A DNA stretch of 64,000 nucleotides. Source: Methylopila capsulata (GTDB lineage: Bacteria > Pseudomonadota > Alphaproteobacteria > Rhizobiales > Methylopilaceae). The stretch covers positions 620,001-684,000 of the forward strand of contig NZ_JAFBCY010000001.1 in the NCBI RefSeq assembly GCF_016907975.1, in the 5' to 3' direction. Shown here one piece after another: positions 33,525-42,858 of this stretch (the first letter of the stretch is position 1; each line of letters starts with the position of its first letter). The notes under the pieces are model-generated. The model did not search any database. It saw only the letters and a list, made by a program, of their open reading frames with translations, and was not told where the DNA came from. The position numbers and the translations under genes were made by a program.

Positions 33525-34481
33525 TCAGGCGCCGACCTGCGCCGCTTTGGCGTCGGCCTCCGCCTTGGCGTCGGCGGCGGCGCGGGCGGAGGTCTTGACG
33601 CCGAGGTAGATCAGCATCGGCGTCGAGACGAAGATCGCCGAATAGGTGCAGATCACCACGCCGAACAGCATCACGTTGGCGAAGCCCTGGATCGCCTGGC
33701 CGCCGAACAGCACCAGCGCCAGCAGCGACAGCGCCGTGGTCGTGGCGGTCATCACGGTGCGCGACATGGTGGAGTTGATCGACAGGTCGAGCAGCTCCTC
33801 GGTCGGAATGTTCTTGTACTTCCGCAGCAGCTCGCGCGTGCGGTCGAACACCACCACGGTCTCGTTCAGCGAGTAGCCGACGATGGTCAGGATCGCCGCG
33901 ATCGAGGTCATGTTGAACTCCTCCCGCGTGATCAGGAAGAAGCCCACCGTGAGCACGATGTCGTGCAGCGTGCCGATGACGGCGCCGAGCGCGAGATTGA
34001 ACTCAAACCGGAACCACAGATAGACCAGCACCGACACGATCGAGAGCACCACGCCGAGCGTGCCGGACTGCACCAGCTCGCCCGAGACGCGGGGACCGAC
34101 GGTCTCCACGCGACGGATCTCGTAGTTCGACTCGAAGGCGGCGCGCGCCTTCTGGACGAGCGCGCTCTGCGCGCCCTCGCCGCCGGGCTGGGTGCGGAAG
34201 CGAACGGAGACCTGGCCGCCCTGGCCGAACTCCTGCACCTCGACCTCGCCGACCTCGAACGAATGCGCGGTCGAGCGGACGGTCGCGAGGTCGGCCTGGC
34301 CGGACTTCGCCTGCATCTCCATCAGCGTGCCGCCGGTGAAGTCGATGCCGAAGTTGAGGCCGACGGTCAGGAACAGAACGACCGTCGTGACGGTGATGAA
34401 GGCCGAGAACGGGAAGCTCAGCACGCGCCAGCGGACGAAGCGGAACTTGCTGTCGTCGGGGAACAGTCGGATCAAACGCAT
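33525..34481 (-). CDS. secF: Protein translocase subunit SecF
   Basis: A 318-residue inner-membrane protein with six predicted helices and a periplasmic P1 domain after the first. The family segment GLNFGIDFTGGTLMEMQ (about 41-57) and SLNETVVVFDRTREL (around 205) are clear. SecF works with SecD and the proton-motive force to pull preproteins out of the SecYEG channel. The gene lies 13 bases after secD and ends with a short charged Ala-rich tail (AKAEADAKAAQVGA). Confidence 0.96.
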   Translation of the reverse strand: MRLIRLFPDDSKFRFVRWRVLSFPFSAFITVTTVVLFLTVGLNFGIDFTGGTLMEMQAKSGQADLATVRSTAHSFEVGEVEVQEFGQGGQVSVRFRTQPGGEGAQSALVQKARAAFESNYEIRRVETVGPRVSGELVQSGTLGVVLSIVSVLVYLWFRFEFNLALGAVIGTLHDIVLTVGFFLITREEFNMTSIAAILTIVGYSLNETVVVFDRTRELLRKYKNIPTEELLDLSINSTMSRTVMTATTTALSLLALVLFGGQAIQGFANVMLFGVVICTYSAIFVSTPMLIYLGVKTSARAAADAKAEADAKAAQVGA

Positions 34482-34494
34482 GACCGGGCGTCCC

Positions 34495-36114
34495 TCAGAA
34501 CGGCATCGTGGTGGGACGGGTGCGGCGGTACCACAGTGCGATCATCATGCGCGTCATGGTGACGGCGGTGATCACGGTCGTGAGGATACCGAGCAGGAAC
34601 ACCACCGCGAAGCCGCGGACGGGGCCCGATCCCAGCAGGAACAGGATGATGGCCGCGATCGCCATGGTGGAGTTCGAGTCCACGATGACCGCGAAGGCGT
34701 GCTTGAAGCCGCTCTCGATCGCCGAGACCATGGTGCGGCCGGCGCGGAACTCCTCGCGGATGCGCTCGTAGATCAGCACGTTCGAATCGACCGCGGTGCC
34801 GATCGTCAGCACGATGCCCGCGATGCCGGGCAGGGTCAGCGTGGCCCCGAGCAGCGACATCAGCGCGAAGATGAACACCACGTGGACGACGAGCGCGATG
34901 TTCGCGAAGAAGCCGAACACGCCGTAGGTCGCGAACATGAACACGATCACGAAGATCGCGGCGACCCAGGTGGCGCGGGTGCCGGCCGTGATCGAATCCT
35001 GCCCGAGACCGGGGCCGACCGTGCGCTCCTCGACCACGTTGAGCGGGGCCGGCAGCGCGCCGGCGCGCAGCAGCACGGCGAGGTCGTTCGCGCTCTCGAC
35101 GGTGAAGTTGCCGGAGATCTGGCCGGAGCCGCCGGTGATCGGCTCGTTGATCCGCGGCGCGGAGATCACCTTGTCGTCGAGCACGATGGCGAAGGGCCGG
35201 CCGACGTTCTCGCGCGTCACCTGGGCGAAGGCCTGGGCGCCGCGGGTGTTGAACTTGAAGGAGACGATCGGCTGGCGGTTGTTCTGGTCGAAGCCCGGCT
35301 GGGCGTCGGTCAGGTCCTCGCCCGAGACGATCACGCGGCGTTCGACGACCACCGGGATGCCCGGATTGTCGTTGCTCGCACCCTCGAACATCAGCTCCGA
35401 GCCCGCCGGCAGCGGGCCGGAGGGCGGCTGGCCGATGGGGAAGTTCGGATCGACGAGCCGGAACTCGAGCTTCGCCGTCTGGCCGAGGATGTCCTTCAGC
35501 CGCTGCGGATCGGCGAGGCCCGGCACCTGCACGAGCACCCGGTCGGCGCCCTGGCGCTGGATCGAGGGCTCGACCGTGCCGAGCTGGTCGACGCGGCGGC
35601 GGATGACTTCGAGCGACTGGTCGACGGCCTGGCGGACGCGGGCCTGGAGGCCCTGGTCGGTCAGCGTCGCGGTGGCGACGTTCGCGTTGCGCTGGCCGAC
35701 CTCGAGGTCGAGCTGGCCGGTCCCTTGCGCGAAGGCCGAGCTTCCGATCGGTTGCGCCAGCGCGCGCAGGCGCTCCTGCGCCTTGGCGAGGTCGCTCGGA
35801 TCGCGCAGCGTGACGGAGACCGTCATGCCGTTGAGGTCGATCCCGGTGGTGCCGATGCGGGCCTCTCGCATCACGCGCCGCGCCTCCTCCTGGAGGCCGA
35901 TCGCGCGGCTCTTCCTCAGGGCCTCGCCGTCAACTTCGAGAAGCAGTTGCGAGCCGCCCTGCAGGTCGAGGCCCAGCACGATGGTGCGGGCCGGGAACCA
36001 GCTGGGGTAGCTGTCGCGGACGGACTGCGGCAGCACGTTCGGCAGCGCGAAGATGACGCCGAGCAGGCAGAGCGCGCCGATGGCGGCCGTTTTCCAGGTG
36101 GAGAAATGGAGCAT
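34495..36114 (-). CDS. secD: Protein translocase subunit SecD
   Basis: A 539-residue SecD. It shows GLDLQGGSQLLLEVD near residue 48, the large periplasmic P1 head (residues about 70-350), and the membrane part with GPGLGQDSI and IGTAVDSNVLIYERIREEFR. The Asp in the AVDSNV motif is the conserved residue of the proton path. YajC lies 42 bases upstream and secF 13 bases downstream, giving the standard yajC-secD-secF order. Confidence 0.96.
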   Translation of the reverse strand: MLHFSTWKTAAIGALCLLGVIFALPNVLPQSVRDSYPSWFPARTIVLGLDLQGGSQLLLEVDGEALRKSRAIGLQEEARRVMREARIGTTGIDLNGMTVSVTLRDPSDLAKAQERLRALAQPIGSSAFAQGTGQLDLEVGQRNANVATATLTDQGLQARVRQAVDQSLEVIRRRVDQLGTVEPSIQRQGADRVLVQVPGLADPQRLKDILGQTAKLEFRLVDPNFPIGQPPSGPLPAGSELMFEGASNDNPGIPVVVERRVIVSGEDLTDAQPGFDQNNRQPIVSFKFNTRGAQAFAQVTRENVGRPFAIVLDDKVISAPRINEPITGGSGQISGNFTVESANDLAVLLRAGALPAPLNVVEERTVGPGLGQDSITAGTRATWVAAIFVIVFMFATYGVFGFFANIALVVHVVFIFALMSLLGATLTLPGIAGIVLTIGTAVDSNVLIYERIREEFRAGRTMVSAIESGFKHAFAVIVDSNSTMAIAAIILFLLGSGPVRGFAVVFLLGILTTVITAVTMTRMMIALWYRRTRPTTMPF

Positions 36115-36156
36115 GCTGTCGCGCGGCCTCGCCGTCTCAAGCCTGATCGATGGCGA

Positions 36157-36498
36157 TCAAGCCGCGTCGGTCTTTACGGGTTCGCCCTTGGCGCGGACTT
36201 CGGCGATCATCGCGCGGGACAGGCGCACGCGCACGTTGTCGGCGATCTCGACCTGCACCTCGGAATCGTCGGTGACCTTGATCACTTTTCCGATCAGCCC
36301 GCCGGAGGTCACGATCGTGTCGCCGCGGCGAACGTTCTTGATCATCTCCTGGTGCGCCTTCACCCGCTTCTGCTGCGGACGCAGAATCAGGAAGTACATG
36401 ATCACGAAGATCAGCAGGAACGGCAGGATCTGGATCAGGAAGTCCGTGCCGCCGGGAGCCCCCGAGGCGGCCTGGGCAAAAGCGGGAGTGCTGAACAT
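36157..36498 (-). CDS. yajC: Preprotein translocase subunit YajC
   Basis: A 113-residue protein with a single membrane helix (ILPFLLIFVIMYFLILRPQQKR, about 28-49). The soluble domain has NVRRGDTIVTSGGLIGKV, the YajC signature. It associates with SecDF-YidC. It is the first gene of the sec operon on this strand; the 282-base gap to the divergent AAA+ gene should hold its promoter. Confidence 0.95.
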   Translation of the reverse strand: MFSTPAFAQAASGAPGGTDFLIQILPFLLIFVIMYFLILRPQQKRVKAHQEMIKNVRRGDTIVTSGGLIGKVIKVTDDSEVQVEIADNVRVRLSRAMIAEVRAKGEPVKTDAA

Positions 36499-36780
36499 CT
36501 TAGGCTCCGGTGGCGGGGTTTTGCGCCTCGCTCAGGGGAGCCGGCTTCAACCTTCGCGGAAAAGCCGGAGCGCGCGCCCCGGCGAAAGCGCGCGGACTAT
36601 AGCCACGGGCCTAACGAAATCAAATCACGGCTCGGATGGAAGGCGACCGCGCCCTTCGTCGAACAGGCGGCGACAGGGGAGCCGCCATGCCCGGCGCGTT
36701 GTGGACGCGTCTTCCGCCCCGCGATAACGACGGCCTCAAGCTCGCGCGCCCACGCGCCGCGCAACCCGGAGGCAAGCCCC

Positions 36781-37665
36781 GTGTCCGACCCGTTCTACTC
36801 CATGCCCGCGACCGACACCCGCGACGCGCTGCTGCTGCGCATCGCCGAGGCGCTCGACCGGCTGTCGCCGCCGAAGACGCAGACGCCGGACTTCGACGCG
36901 GCCGACGCCTTCGTGTGGAACGCAGGCGAGACGCGGCTGCAGCCGGTGCCGGCGGTCTCGCGCGTCGACCTCGTGCTGCTGAAGGGCATTGACCGGGTCC
37001 GCGACCAGCTGCTCGACAACACCCTGCGCTTCGCGCGCGGGCGGCCGGCGAACAACGCGCTGCTCTGGGGCGCGCGCGGCATGGGCAAGAGCTCGCTTGT
37101 GAAGGCCGCCCACGCCACCGTTTCCGCCACGCTGGTCGCCGAGGGCAAGCCGCCGCTGAAGCTCGTCGAGATCCACCGCGAGGACATCGAATCGCTGCCC
37201 ATCCTGATGGGCCTGCTGCGGCCGGCCCCCTACCCCTTCCTGCTGTTCTGCGACGACCTGTCGTTCGACGCCGAGGACACCTCCTACAAGTCGCTGAAGG
37301 CGGTGCTGGACGGCGGCGTCGAGGGCCGGCCGGCGAACGTGCTGCTCTACGCCACCTCGAACCGCCGCCACCTGCTGGCGCGCGAGATGATCGAGAACGA
37401 GCGCTCGACCGCGATCAACCCCGGCGAGGCGGTGGAGGAGAAGGTCTCGCTGTCGGACCGCTTCGGCCTCTGGCTCGGCTTCCACCGCTGCAGCCAGGAC
37501 GAGTATCTCTCGATGGTCGCCGGCTACGTCGACCACCTCGGGCTCACCGCCGATCCGGAGCAGCTCCGCCGCGATGCGCTGGAATGGTCCACCACCCGCG
37601 GCTCCCGCTCGGGCCGCGTGGCGTGGCAGTTCGTGCAGGACCTCGCGGGGCGTCTGGGAGACTGA
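36781..37665 (+). CDS. AAA+ ATPase of the DUF815 family
   Basis: A 294-residue P-loop ATPase. Walker A is GARGMGKSS (about 97-105). Walker B is in FLLFCDDLSFD. A sensor-like segment LLYATSNRRHLL, the conserved SLSDRFGLWLGF, and an arginine in the C-terminal region complete the family pattern. DUF815 proteins are widespread in Proteobacteria, and their function is not settled. I start at GTG 36781 because GGAGG lies 8 bases upstream; an ATG at 36802 is possible. The reading frame is open for about 2.5 kb before this only because it shadows secD and yajC on the other strand. It is followed by a long palindrome. Confidence 0.85.
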   Translation: MSDPFYSMPATDTRDALLLRIAEALDRLSPPKTQTPDFDAADAFVWNAGETRLQPVPAVSRVDLVLLKGIDRVRDQLLDNTLRFARGRPANNALLWGARGMGKSSLVKAAHATVSATLVAEGKPPLKLVEIHREDIESLPILMGLLRPAPYPFLLFCDDLSFDAEDTSYKSLKAVLDGGVEGRPANVLLYATSNRRHLLAREMIENERSTAINPGEAVEEKVSLSDRFGLWLGFHRCSQDEYLSMVAGYVDHLGLTADPEQLRRDALEWSTTRGSRSGRVAWQFVQDLAGRLGD

Positions 37666-37708
37666 CGCGGAAGTCATCGGGAGATGAACCGCCGCCGGTG
37701 GCGAGGCC

Positions 37709-37801
37709 GTCATGCCGCTCCTTCGCGCGGGTATCCACGACAAAGCCGTCGAGCGGGCCGCGCGCAAGTCGTGGATACCCGCGCGAAGGCGCGGGCATGA
37801 C
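37709..37801. repeat. Long near-perfect palindrome downstream of the DUF815 gene
   Basis: Arms of about 33 bases (37709-37741 and 37768-37801) pair with one mismatch and one bulge around a 26-base spacer. The outer parts read GTCATGCC...GGCATGAC and the inner parts CGCGGGTATCCACGAC. This is a dispersed Rhizobiales-type intergenic palindrome, related to the well-known 'GTCATGCCCG...CGGGCATGAC' elements. It lies between convergent genes and could act as a bidirectional barrier to exonuclease or transcription, but it has no T-run. Confidence 0.8.
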
Positions 37802-37840
37802 GACGCGCCCGATCTGAATCAATCCGCGGGGGCCCAGGCC

Positions 37841-37883
37841 TTAAAAACGCGAAAACCCGGACGGCCTCTCGGCCGCCCGGGTT
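37841..37883 (-). terminator. Rho-independent terminator of the nlpD-like gene
   Basis: On the - strand, a 13-base-pair stem (37871-37883 with 37854-37866, a single non-Watson-Crick pair, 4-base loop) is followed by a T-rich run, TTTTCGCGTTTTTAA. It begins 24 bases after the stop codon at 37908. The combination of a strong G/C stem and T-rich tail makes this the clearest terminator on this strand of the window. Confidence 0.85.
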
Positions 37884-37907
37884 CGCATGTCGATCTGGAG
37901 CGCGGCG

Positions 37908-39425
37908 TCAGATGCCGGCGAGGTGCTGCATCGGGTCGACCGCCTGGGCGCCCTTGCGGACTTCGAAGTGCAGCTGCGGCGAGGTCACGTTGCCGGTGGA
38001 GCCGGACTTCGCGATGATCTGGCCGCGGCGGATGGTTTCGCCGCGCTTCACTTCCAGCGCGCTGTTGTGGGCGTAGGCCGTGACCCAGCCGTTCGAGTGG
38101 CGGATCAGCACGAGGTTGCCGAAGCCCTTCAGCTCGCTGCCGGCGTAGGCCACGACGCCGTCGTCGGAGGCCTTCACGTCGGTGCCTTCCGGCACCGCGA
38201 GGTTGATGCCGTCATTGGTCGCGCCGCTGGCCTTCGAGCCGTAGCCGGAGATCACGCGGCCGCGGACCGGCCAGCGGAAGGACGGGCCGGAGGGCGCCGC
38301 TTCAGGGGTCGCGTCGACCTTGATCGACGCGGTCTTGACCTGCTCGGACGGCTCAGGCGCGGCGCTCGGCTTGGTCGGCGCGCCGGCGAAGGCGCGGGCC
38401 TGCGGGTCGGCGCCGGGCACGCTCGGCTTGAGCGCCGGGGCCTGCGCGGTGCGGACCGGCTCGGCCGGCGCCGCGACCGGAGCCATGCCCTTGGCTTGCG
38501 CGCCCTGGACGAACTGCATCTTGGGCTCGCGGCCGTTGGCGGGCGCCGCGACCGGCGCGGCCGCCATCTGCTGGCCGCCGCCCGGCACGCTGATCTTCTG
38601 GCCGATGCGGACCATCGTGTCCGGCGCGATGCCGTTCGCGTCGGCGAGCGCGGTCCGGCTCACGCCGTACTGACGGGAGAGCGACGACAGGGTCTCGCCC
38701 GGGGCGACGGTGTGGACGCTCGTCCGGGCGGAGGCCGTGCGGGCGGGGACCGCCGTGGGAGCGCGCACCGGAGCCTGGAGCGGCGCGGCGGCGACGCGGG
38801 CGGGAGCCTCGACGACCGGGGCCGCGGCGCCCATGCGGGAGCCGGCGCTGGAGTAGACCGGGATCACGACGCGCGAGCCGGGGCCGACGGCGTTGGCGCT
38901 CGACAGGCCGTTCGCCTGCATGATGGCGCTCGCCGGCACGCCGTAGCGCTGCGACAGGGTGTGGACGCTCTCGCCCTGGGCGAGCGTGACGGTCGATCCG
39001 CCCTCCGCGCTCCAGTTGGACGAGGCCGAAGAGACGGACGGCGCCGGACGGGCGATCGCCGTGCGGGAGACCGACGGGATGGAGCCGGTGCTCTGCGGCT
39101 CATAGGAGCCCGAGCGCGGCTGGTTGTAGCTCTGCTGGCCGCCGAAGCCGCGCATGGGCGCCGCCTGGGCGGGGCTCGGCGCGCCGAGCGGAGCGCGCTC
39201 GATGCGGCTGGTGGGCGCCGCACGGACCGTGCCGGTGTAGCGCGGCTCGGCCGGGGCCCGGTAGCTCGGCTCCGACGACGAGGACGACGCGAACGGGTTG
39301 GAGAACGGGGACTCGCCGAAGCGGCTGGAGTCCGAGCTGCAGGCGGCCACGCCGCTCGCGGCGAAGGCGATGAGAGCGGCCCGCGCCAGCAGCTTGGCGC
39401 GGAGGCACGGAACGACATTACGCAT
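37908..39425 (-). CDS. nlpD: NlpD-like lipoprotein: LysM repeats and degenerate LytM (M23) domain
   Basis: About 505 residues. A lipoprotein signal (lipobox VAAC near residue 29) is followed by a Ser/Pro-rich linker, two LysM domains (LAQGESVHTLSQRYGVP; VAPGETLSSLSRQYGVS), another linker and a C-terminal LytM domain. In active M23 endopeptidases the first zinc ligands are H and D in HxGxD; here the place reads NDGIN, so both are missing, while AHN and LHF remain. E. coli NlpD shows a similar loss (NKGID) and acts by activating amidases at division, so this is probably an amidase activator. MRNVVP at 39425 is the chosen start; 39440 is in frame. Confidence 0.85.
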   Translation of the reverse strand: MRNVVPCLRAKLLARAALIAFAASGVAACSSDSSRFGESPFSNPFASSSSSEPSYRAPAEPRYTGTVRAAPTSRIERAPLGAPSPAQAAPMRGFGGQQSYNQPRSGSYEPQSTGSIPSVSRTAIARPAPSVSSASSNWSAEGGSTVTLAQGESVHTLSQRYGVPASAIMQANGLSSANAVGPGSRVVIPVYSSAGSRMGAAAPVVEAPARVAAAPLQAPVRAPTAVPARTASARTSVHTVAPGETLSSLSRQYGVSRTALADANGIAPDTMVRIGQKISVPGGGQQMAAAPVAAPANGREPKMQFVQGAQAKGMAPVAAPAEPVRTAQAPALKPSVPGADPQARAFAGAPTKPSAAPEPSEQVKTASIKVDATPEAAPSGPSFRWPVRGRVISGYGSKASGATNDGINLAVPEGTDVKASDDGVVAYAGSELKGFGNLVLIRHSNGWVTAYAHNSALEVKRGETIRRGQIIAKSGSTGNVTSPQLHFEVRKGAQAVDPMQHLAGI

Positions 39426-39951
39426 GTGGGACACTCGCAACGACTTCGACCAACATGAACGTAGTAAAGAGGCGTTGAGGTAAACATACGGTTAGCTTCG
39501 GAGCGAAAAGCCACGAAGGCGCCGCAAGTCTTTTCACGAAGGGGGGAGCGGCGGAGGCGGGCGATCGAGACCATGCGCGGCGCCGGGGACCCCTCGCCCC
39601 TCGCGGAAGAGGGTAAGGATAAGGTGTCGGCGGGGCCCCCTCTCCGCGCCCGCGGATGTCCCAGACGACCCCTCATCCGGCGCTCCGCGCCACCTTCTCC
39701 CGCAAGGGGAGAAGGGAAAGAGCGCGTGTCGTCCGCGGCGGAGCTAGGCTGGCCAGTTCAAGACCACGCGCCACGTCGTGGTCCCCCCTCTCCCCTTGCG
39801 GGAGAGGGTAAGGGTGAGGGGTCGCCTGGGACATCCTCGTCACCGTTCAGGATGCCCCCGGACGACCCCTCATCCGGCGCTCCGCCACCCCCTCACGCGT
39901 GGGGAGAAGGGAAGAACCCGCTCCGGTTTCGCCCGAGCTGACGGATCGCCC
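39426..39951. other. Repeat-filled intergenic region between the pcm and nlpD-like genes
   Basis: These 526 bases hold no convincing gene. The part next to the nlpD-like start (39426-39500) is less GC-rich and includes AAGAGGCGTTGAGGTAAACATACGG-like sequence, so it is the likely promoter region for that gene. The rest is occupied by at least four copies of an intergenic repeat, listed separately. Confidence 0.6.
39588..39914. repeat. Cluster of at least four intergenic repeat copies
   Basis: Four related copies are seen at 39588-39630, 39664-39718, 39783-39824 and 39861-39914. Copies 2 and 4 share GACGACCCCTCATCCGGCGC in the same orientation and end in a hairpin with GGGGAGAAGGGAA. Copies 1 and 3 are the opposite orientation (GAGGGTAAGG..AAGG or GAGGGTAAGGGTGAGGGG). 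Adjacent copies can pair into long hairpins. The element type ('CCCTCATCCGGCGCTCCGC...CTTCTCCC') is abundant in Rhizobiales intergenic regions. A single copy of its core is at 7313-7361. Confidence 0.8.
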
Positions 39952-40614
39952 TCAGAGAGCCGCGGCCATCCCCGGCGTCATCGGGGAGGCCCGGACGAAG
40001 GCGACCAGGCTGTCGTCGACCTCGCCGTTCGCGCCCTTGCGGAAGCGGGTGAGGCGCAGGCGCGCGCCCTGCCCGATCGGCGCCAGCATCACACCGCCCG
40101 GCTTCAGCTGGTTGAGCAGCGCCGACGGCGGGGCGATCACGGCGCCCGAGATCAGGATGCGGTCGAACGGTGCCTCGGGCGCGCGGCCCTGGAGGCCGTC
40201 GGCGGCGACGAAGGCCACGTTCGGCGCGCCTCCGAGCCGCTCGAGGCGCTTCTCCGCCGCCTCGACGAGCCCGCGCCAGCGGTCGATCGCGACGACGCGA
40301 TTCGCGAGGCTGGCGAGGATCGCGGTCTGGTAGCCGGTGCCGCAGCCGATCTCGAGCACCACGTCGGCTTCCCCGACGCCCAAGGCCTCCGTCGTCGCCG
40401 CGATCTGGAACGGCGATTCGAGCGTCTGCCCGCAGGCGATGGGCAGCGCGCGGTCGGCGTAGGCGACGTCGGCGTGCTCGGCGCGCACGAACAGCGTCCG
40501 CGGGATCATCTCGATCGCGCGCAGGAGCCGCATGTCGCGGACGCCGCGCGAGCGCAGCTTGAGCACGAGCTCGGCGCGGCGGGTGCGTTCGGCCTCGTCG
40601 CGCGCCTCGGTCAT
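39952..40614 (-). CDS. pcm: Protein-L-isoaspartate O-methyltransferase
   Basis: A 220-residue SAM-dependent methyltransferase that starts repair of isoaspartyl residues. The Pcm signature is seen: PIACGQTLESPFQIA near residue 58 and the SAM motif VLEIGCGTGYQTAILA (about 86-101). It follows surE after 7 bases, and surE-pcm is a conserved stationary-phase pair. The Ala-rich C-terminus is normal for high-GC relatives. Confidence 0.93.
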   Translation of the reverse strand: MTEARDEAERTRRAELVLKLRSRGVRDMRLLRAIEMIPRTLFVRAEHADVAYADRALPIACGQTLESPFQIAATTEALGVGEADVVLEIGCGTGYQTAILASLANRVVAIDRWRGLVEAAEKRLERLGGAPNVAFVAADGLQGRAPEAPFDRILISGAVIAPPSALLNQLKPGGVMLAPIGQGARLRLTRFRKGANGEVDDSLVAFVRASPMTPGMAAAL

Positions 40615-40621
40615 CGGCCCC

Positions 40622-41389
40622 TCAGGCGTCGGCGAAGGCGGCGCGCAGGCCGTCGAAGGTGTCGTGGTCGGTCAGGTCGATCTTCAGCGGGGTGACCGAG
40701 ATCTGCCGGTCGCGGATCGCGGCGAGGTCGGTGCCCTCCCCGGCCTCGACCGGCGCGCGGCCGAAGGCGATCCAGAAATAGGCCTGCCCGCGGCCGTCCT
40801 CGCGCTGCTCGATCCGCAGCAGCTCCTGGTTGCGCTTGCCCTGCGAGCTGACCGCCACCCCTTGCACCTCCTCCGGCGCGCAGCCGGGGAAGTTGACGTT
40901 GACCAGCCGGTCGGGGGCGAAGCCCGCCTTGATGACGCGGCGGACGACGTCGGCGCCGTGGACCCGCGCGGAGGCGTACATGTCCTCGAGGCCGCGCGTG
41001 CGGTCGTAGTTCTGCGACAGCGCGATCGACGGCACGCCGAGCAGCGTGCCCTCGATCGCGCCCGCGATGGTGCCGGAATAGGTGACGTCCTCGGCGACGT
41101 TCTGGCCGCGGTTGACGCCCGACAGGATCAGGTCCGGCCGCGCGTCGTAGAGCACGTGCCGCACGCCCATGATCACGCAGTCGCTCGGCGTGCCGCGGAC
41201 GGCGAAGCGCTTCTCGCCGATCTGGCGCAGCCGGAGCGGGTCGCTCAGCGAGATCGAATGCGAGGCGCCGGACTGGTCGGTCTCGGGCGCGACCACCCAG
41301 ACGTCGTCCGACAGCTGCAGCGCGATCTGCTCCAGCGCCTCGAGGCCCTCGGCGTGGATTCCGTCGTCGTTGGTGAGGAGAATTCTCAT
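40622..41389 (-). CDS. surE: 5'/3'-nucleotidase SurE
   Basis: A 255-residue metal-dependent nucleotidase. The N-terminal [16 protein letters not shown] carries the conserved Asp-Asp of the metal site. [25 protein letters not shown] (around 95-119) is the family core, and NVNFPG is also present. It removes phosphate from nucleoside monophosphates and possibly short polyphosphate. It lies between serS and pcm on the - strand, a usual Rhizobiales order. Confidence 0.95.
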   Translation of the reverse strand: MRILLTNDDGIHAEGLEALEQIALQLSDDVWVVAPETDQSGASHSISLSDPLRLRQIGEKRFAVRGTPSDCVIMGVRHVLYDARPDLILSGVNRGQNVAEDVTYSGTIAGAIEGTLLGVPSIALSQNYDRTRGLEDMYASARVHGADVVRRVIKAGFAPDRLVNVNFPGCAPEEVQGVAVSSQGKRNQELLRIEQREDGRGQAYFWIAFGRAPVEAGEGTDLAAIRDRQISVTPLKIDLTDHDTFDGLRAAFADA

Positions 41390-41432
41390 GCGCAGGCGGC
41401 TCTCCGGTCGGTGCGTGCTTCGGCGAGCGTCC

Positions 41433-42785
41433 TCACGCCCGCCCGATCGTCGTCAGCCCGCCCATATAGGGCTGCAGCGCGGCGGGCACGGCGATCGAGC
41501 CGTCCGGCTGCTGGTAGTTCTCCAGCACCGCGACCAGCGCGCGGCCGACCGCGACGCCGGAGCCGTTCAGCGTGTGGACGAAGCGCGGACCCTTGGCCTC
41601 CGCCGGGCGGTAGCGCGCGTTCATGCGCCGCGCCTGGAAGTCGCCGCAGACCGAGCAGCTCGAAATCTCGCGGTAGGTCTTCTGCGCCGGCAGCCAGACC
41701 TCGATGTCGTAGGTCTTGCGCGAGGCGAAGCCCATGTCGCCGGTGCAGAGCGTCATGGTGCGGAACGGCAGCTCCAGACGCTTCAGCACCTCCTCGGCGC
41801 AAGCCAGCATGCGCTCGTGCTCCTCGAGGCTCTTCTCCGGCGTGGTGACCGAGACCAGCTCGACCTTGGTGAACTGGTGCTGGCGGATCAGCCCACGCGT
41901 GTCCCGGCCCGCGGCGCCGGCTTCGGCGCGGAACGACGGTGTTGCAGCGGTTAGACGGAGAGGAAGCGCATCCTCAGAAACAATCTGATCGCGGACGAGA
42001 TTTGTGAGCGAGACTTCGGCCGTCGGGATCAACCAAAGCCGGCGCCCATAGGCTTTCCCCTCCTCTCCAAGAGGACTCGTGAAAATGCCTCCATCCGGCA
42101 GCGTTCCCTGCACTTCAGGACGTGTCGAGAAAAGGTCCTCTTGGAACTTCGGGAGCTGACCGGTGCCGAACATGGCCTCGTCGCGCACAAGCAGCGGGGG
42201 CGCAATTTCGGTGTAGCCGTGCTCGGTGGTGTGAAGGTCGAGCATGAAGCCCGCGAGCGCGCGCTCGAGCCGCGCCACCTGGCCCTTGAGCACCGCGAAG
42301 CGCGCGCCCGACATGCGCGAGGCGGCCTCGAAGTCGATCAGGCCGAGCGCCTCGCCGAGGTCGTAGTGCGCCTTGGGGGCGTCGATCTCGCGCGGCGTGC
42401 CGATGCGGTGACGCTCGACGTTCGCGGTCTCGTCCGGGCCGTCCGGCACCTCGTCGAGTGGAATGTTCGGGATCTCGGCGAGCGTCGCCTCGAGCTCCTG
42501 CTCGATCGCCTTCTGCTCGGCCTCGGCCGCGGGCGCGTCCAGCTTGAGCTTCGCCACCTCCTCGATCAGGGCGGCGGCGCGGGCCTCGTCCTTCTGCGCC
42601 TTGGCCTGGCCGACCTCCTTTGAGGCGGCGTTGCGGCGCTCCTGGATCGCCTGCAGGCGGCCGATGACCTCGCGCCGGCGTTCGTCGAGCGCGACCAGCC
42701 GACCGCTCAGCGGCGTCAGTCCGCGCCGCGCGAGCCCACGGTCGAAGCTCTCGGGATCGTCGCGGATCAGGCGGATGTCGTGCAT
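41433..42785 (-). CDS. serS: Seryl-tRNA synthetase
   Basis: A class II aminoacyl-tRNA synthetase of 450 residues. An N-terminal coiled-coil arm (residues about 30-105) binds the long variable arm of tRNA-Ser. Motif 2 is around [24 protein letters not shown], and motif 3 around [20 protein letters not shown]. Residues about 206-282 (bases 41940-42170) are encoded by a tract of 55-62% GC with codons unusual for this genome (TTG, ACA, GAA, TCA clusters), while the protein reads normally. This resembles a short imported segment. Confidence 0.95.
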   Translation of the reverse strand: MHDIRLIRDDPESFDRGLARRGLTPLSGRLVALDERRREVIGRLQAIQERRNAASKEVGQAKAQKDEARAAALIEEVAKLKLDAPAAEAEQKAIEQELEATLAEIPNIPLDEVPDGPDETANVERHRIGTPREIDAPKAHYDLGEALGLIDFEAASRMSGARFAVLKGQVARLERALAGFMLDLHTTEHGYTEIAPPLLVRDEAMFGTGQLPKFQEDLFSTRPEVQGTLPDGGIFTSPLGEEGKAYGRRLWLIPTAEVSLTNLVRDQIVSEDALPLRLTAATPSFRAEAGAAGRDTRGLIRQHQFTKVELVSVTTPEKSLEEHERMLACAEEVLKRLELPFRTMTLCTGDMGFASRKTYDIEVWLPAQKTYREISSCSVCGDFQARRMNARYRPAEAKGPRFVHTLNGSGVAVGRALVAVLENYQQPDGSIAVPAALQPYMGGLTTIGRA

Positions 42786-42858
42786 GGAGAAACGGACCTA
42801 AGGGTTTGAAATCTCAACCAACCGGCGTCGTCGCGTCGGAGGCGAGAACGCCCACGGC

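Noticed and set aside
39588-39914. CRISPR array
   Set aside because: Repeat copies alternate in orientation, vary in length and lack regular spacers, and no cas gene is present.
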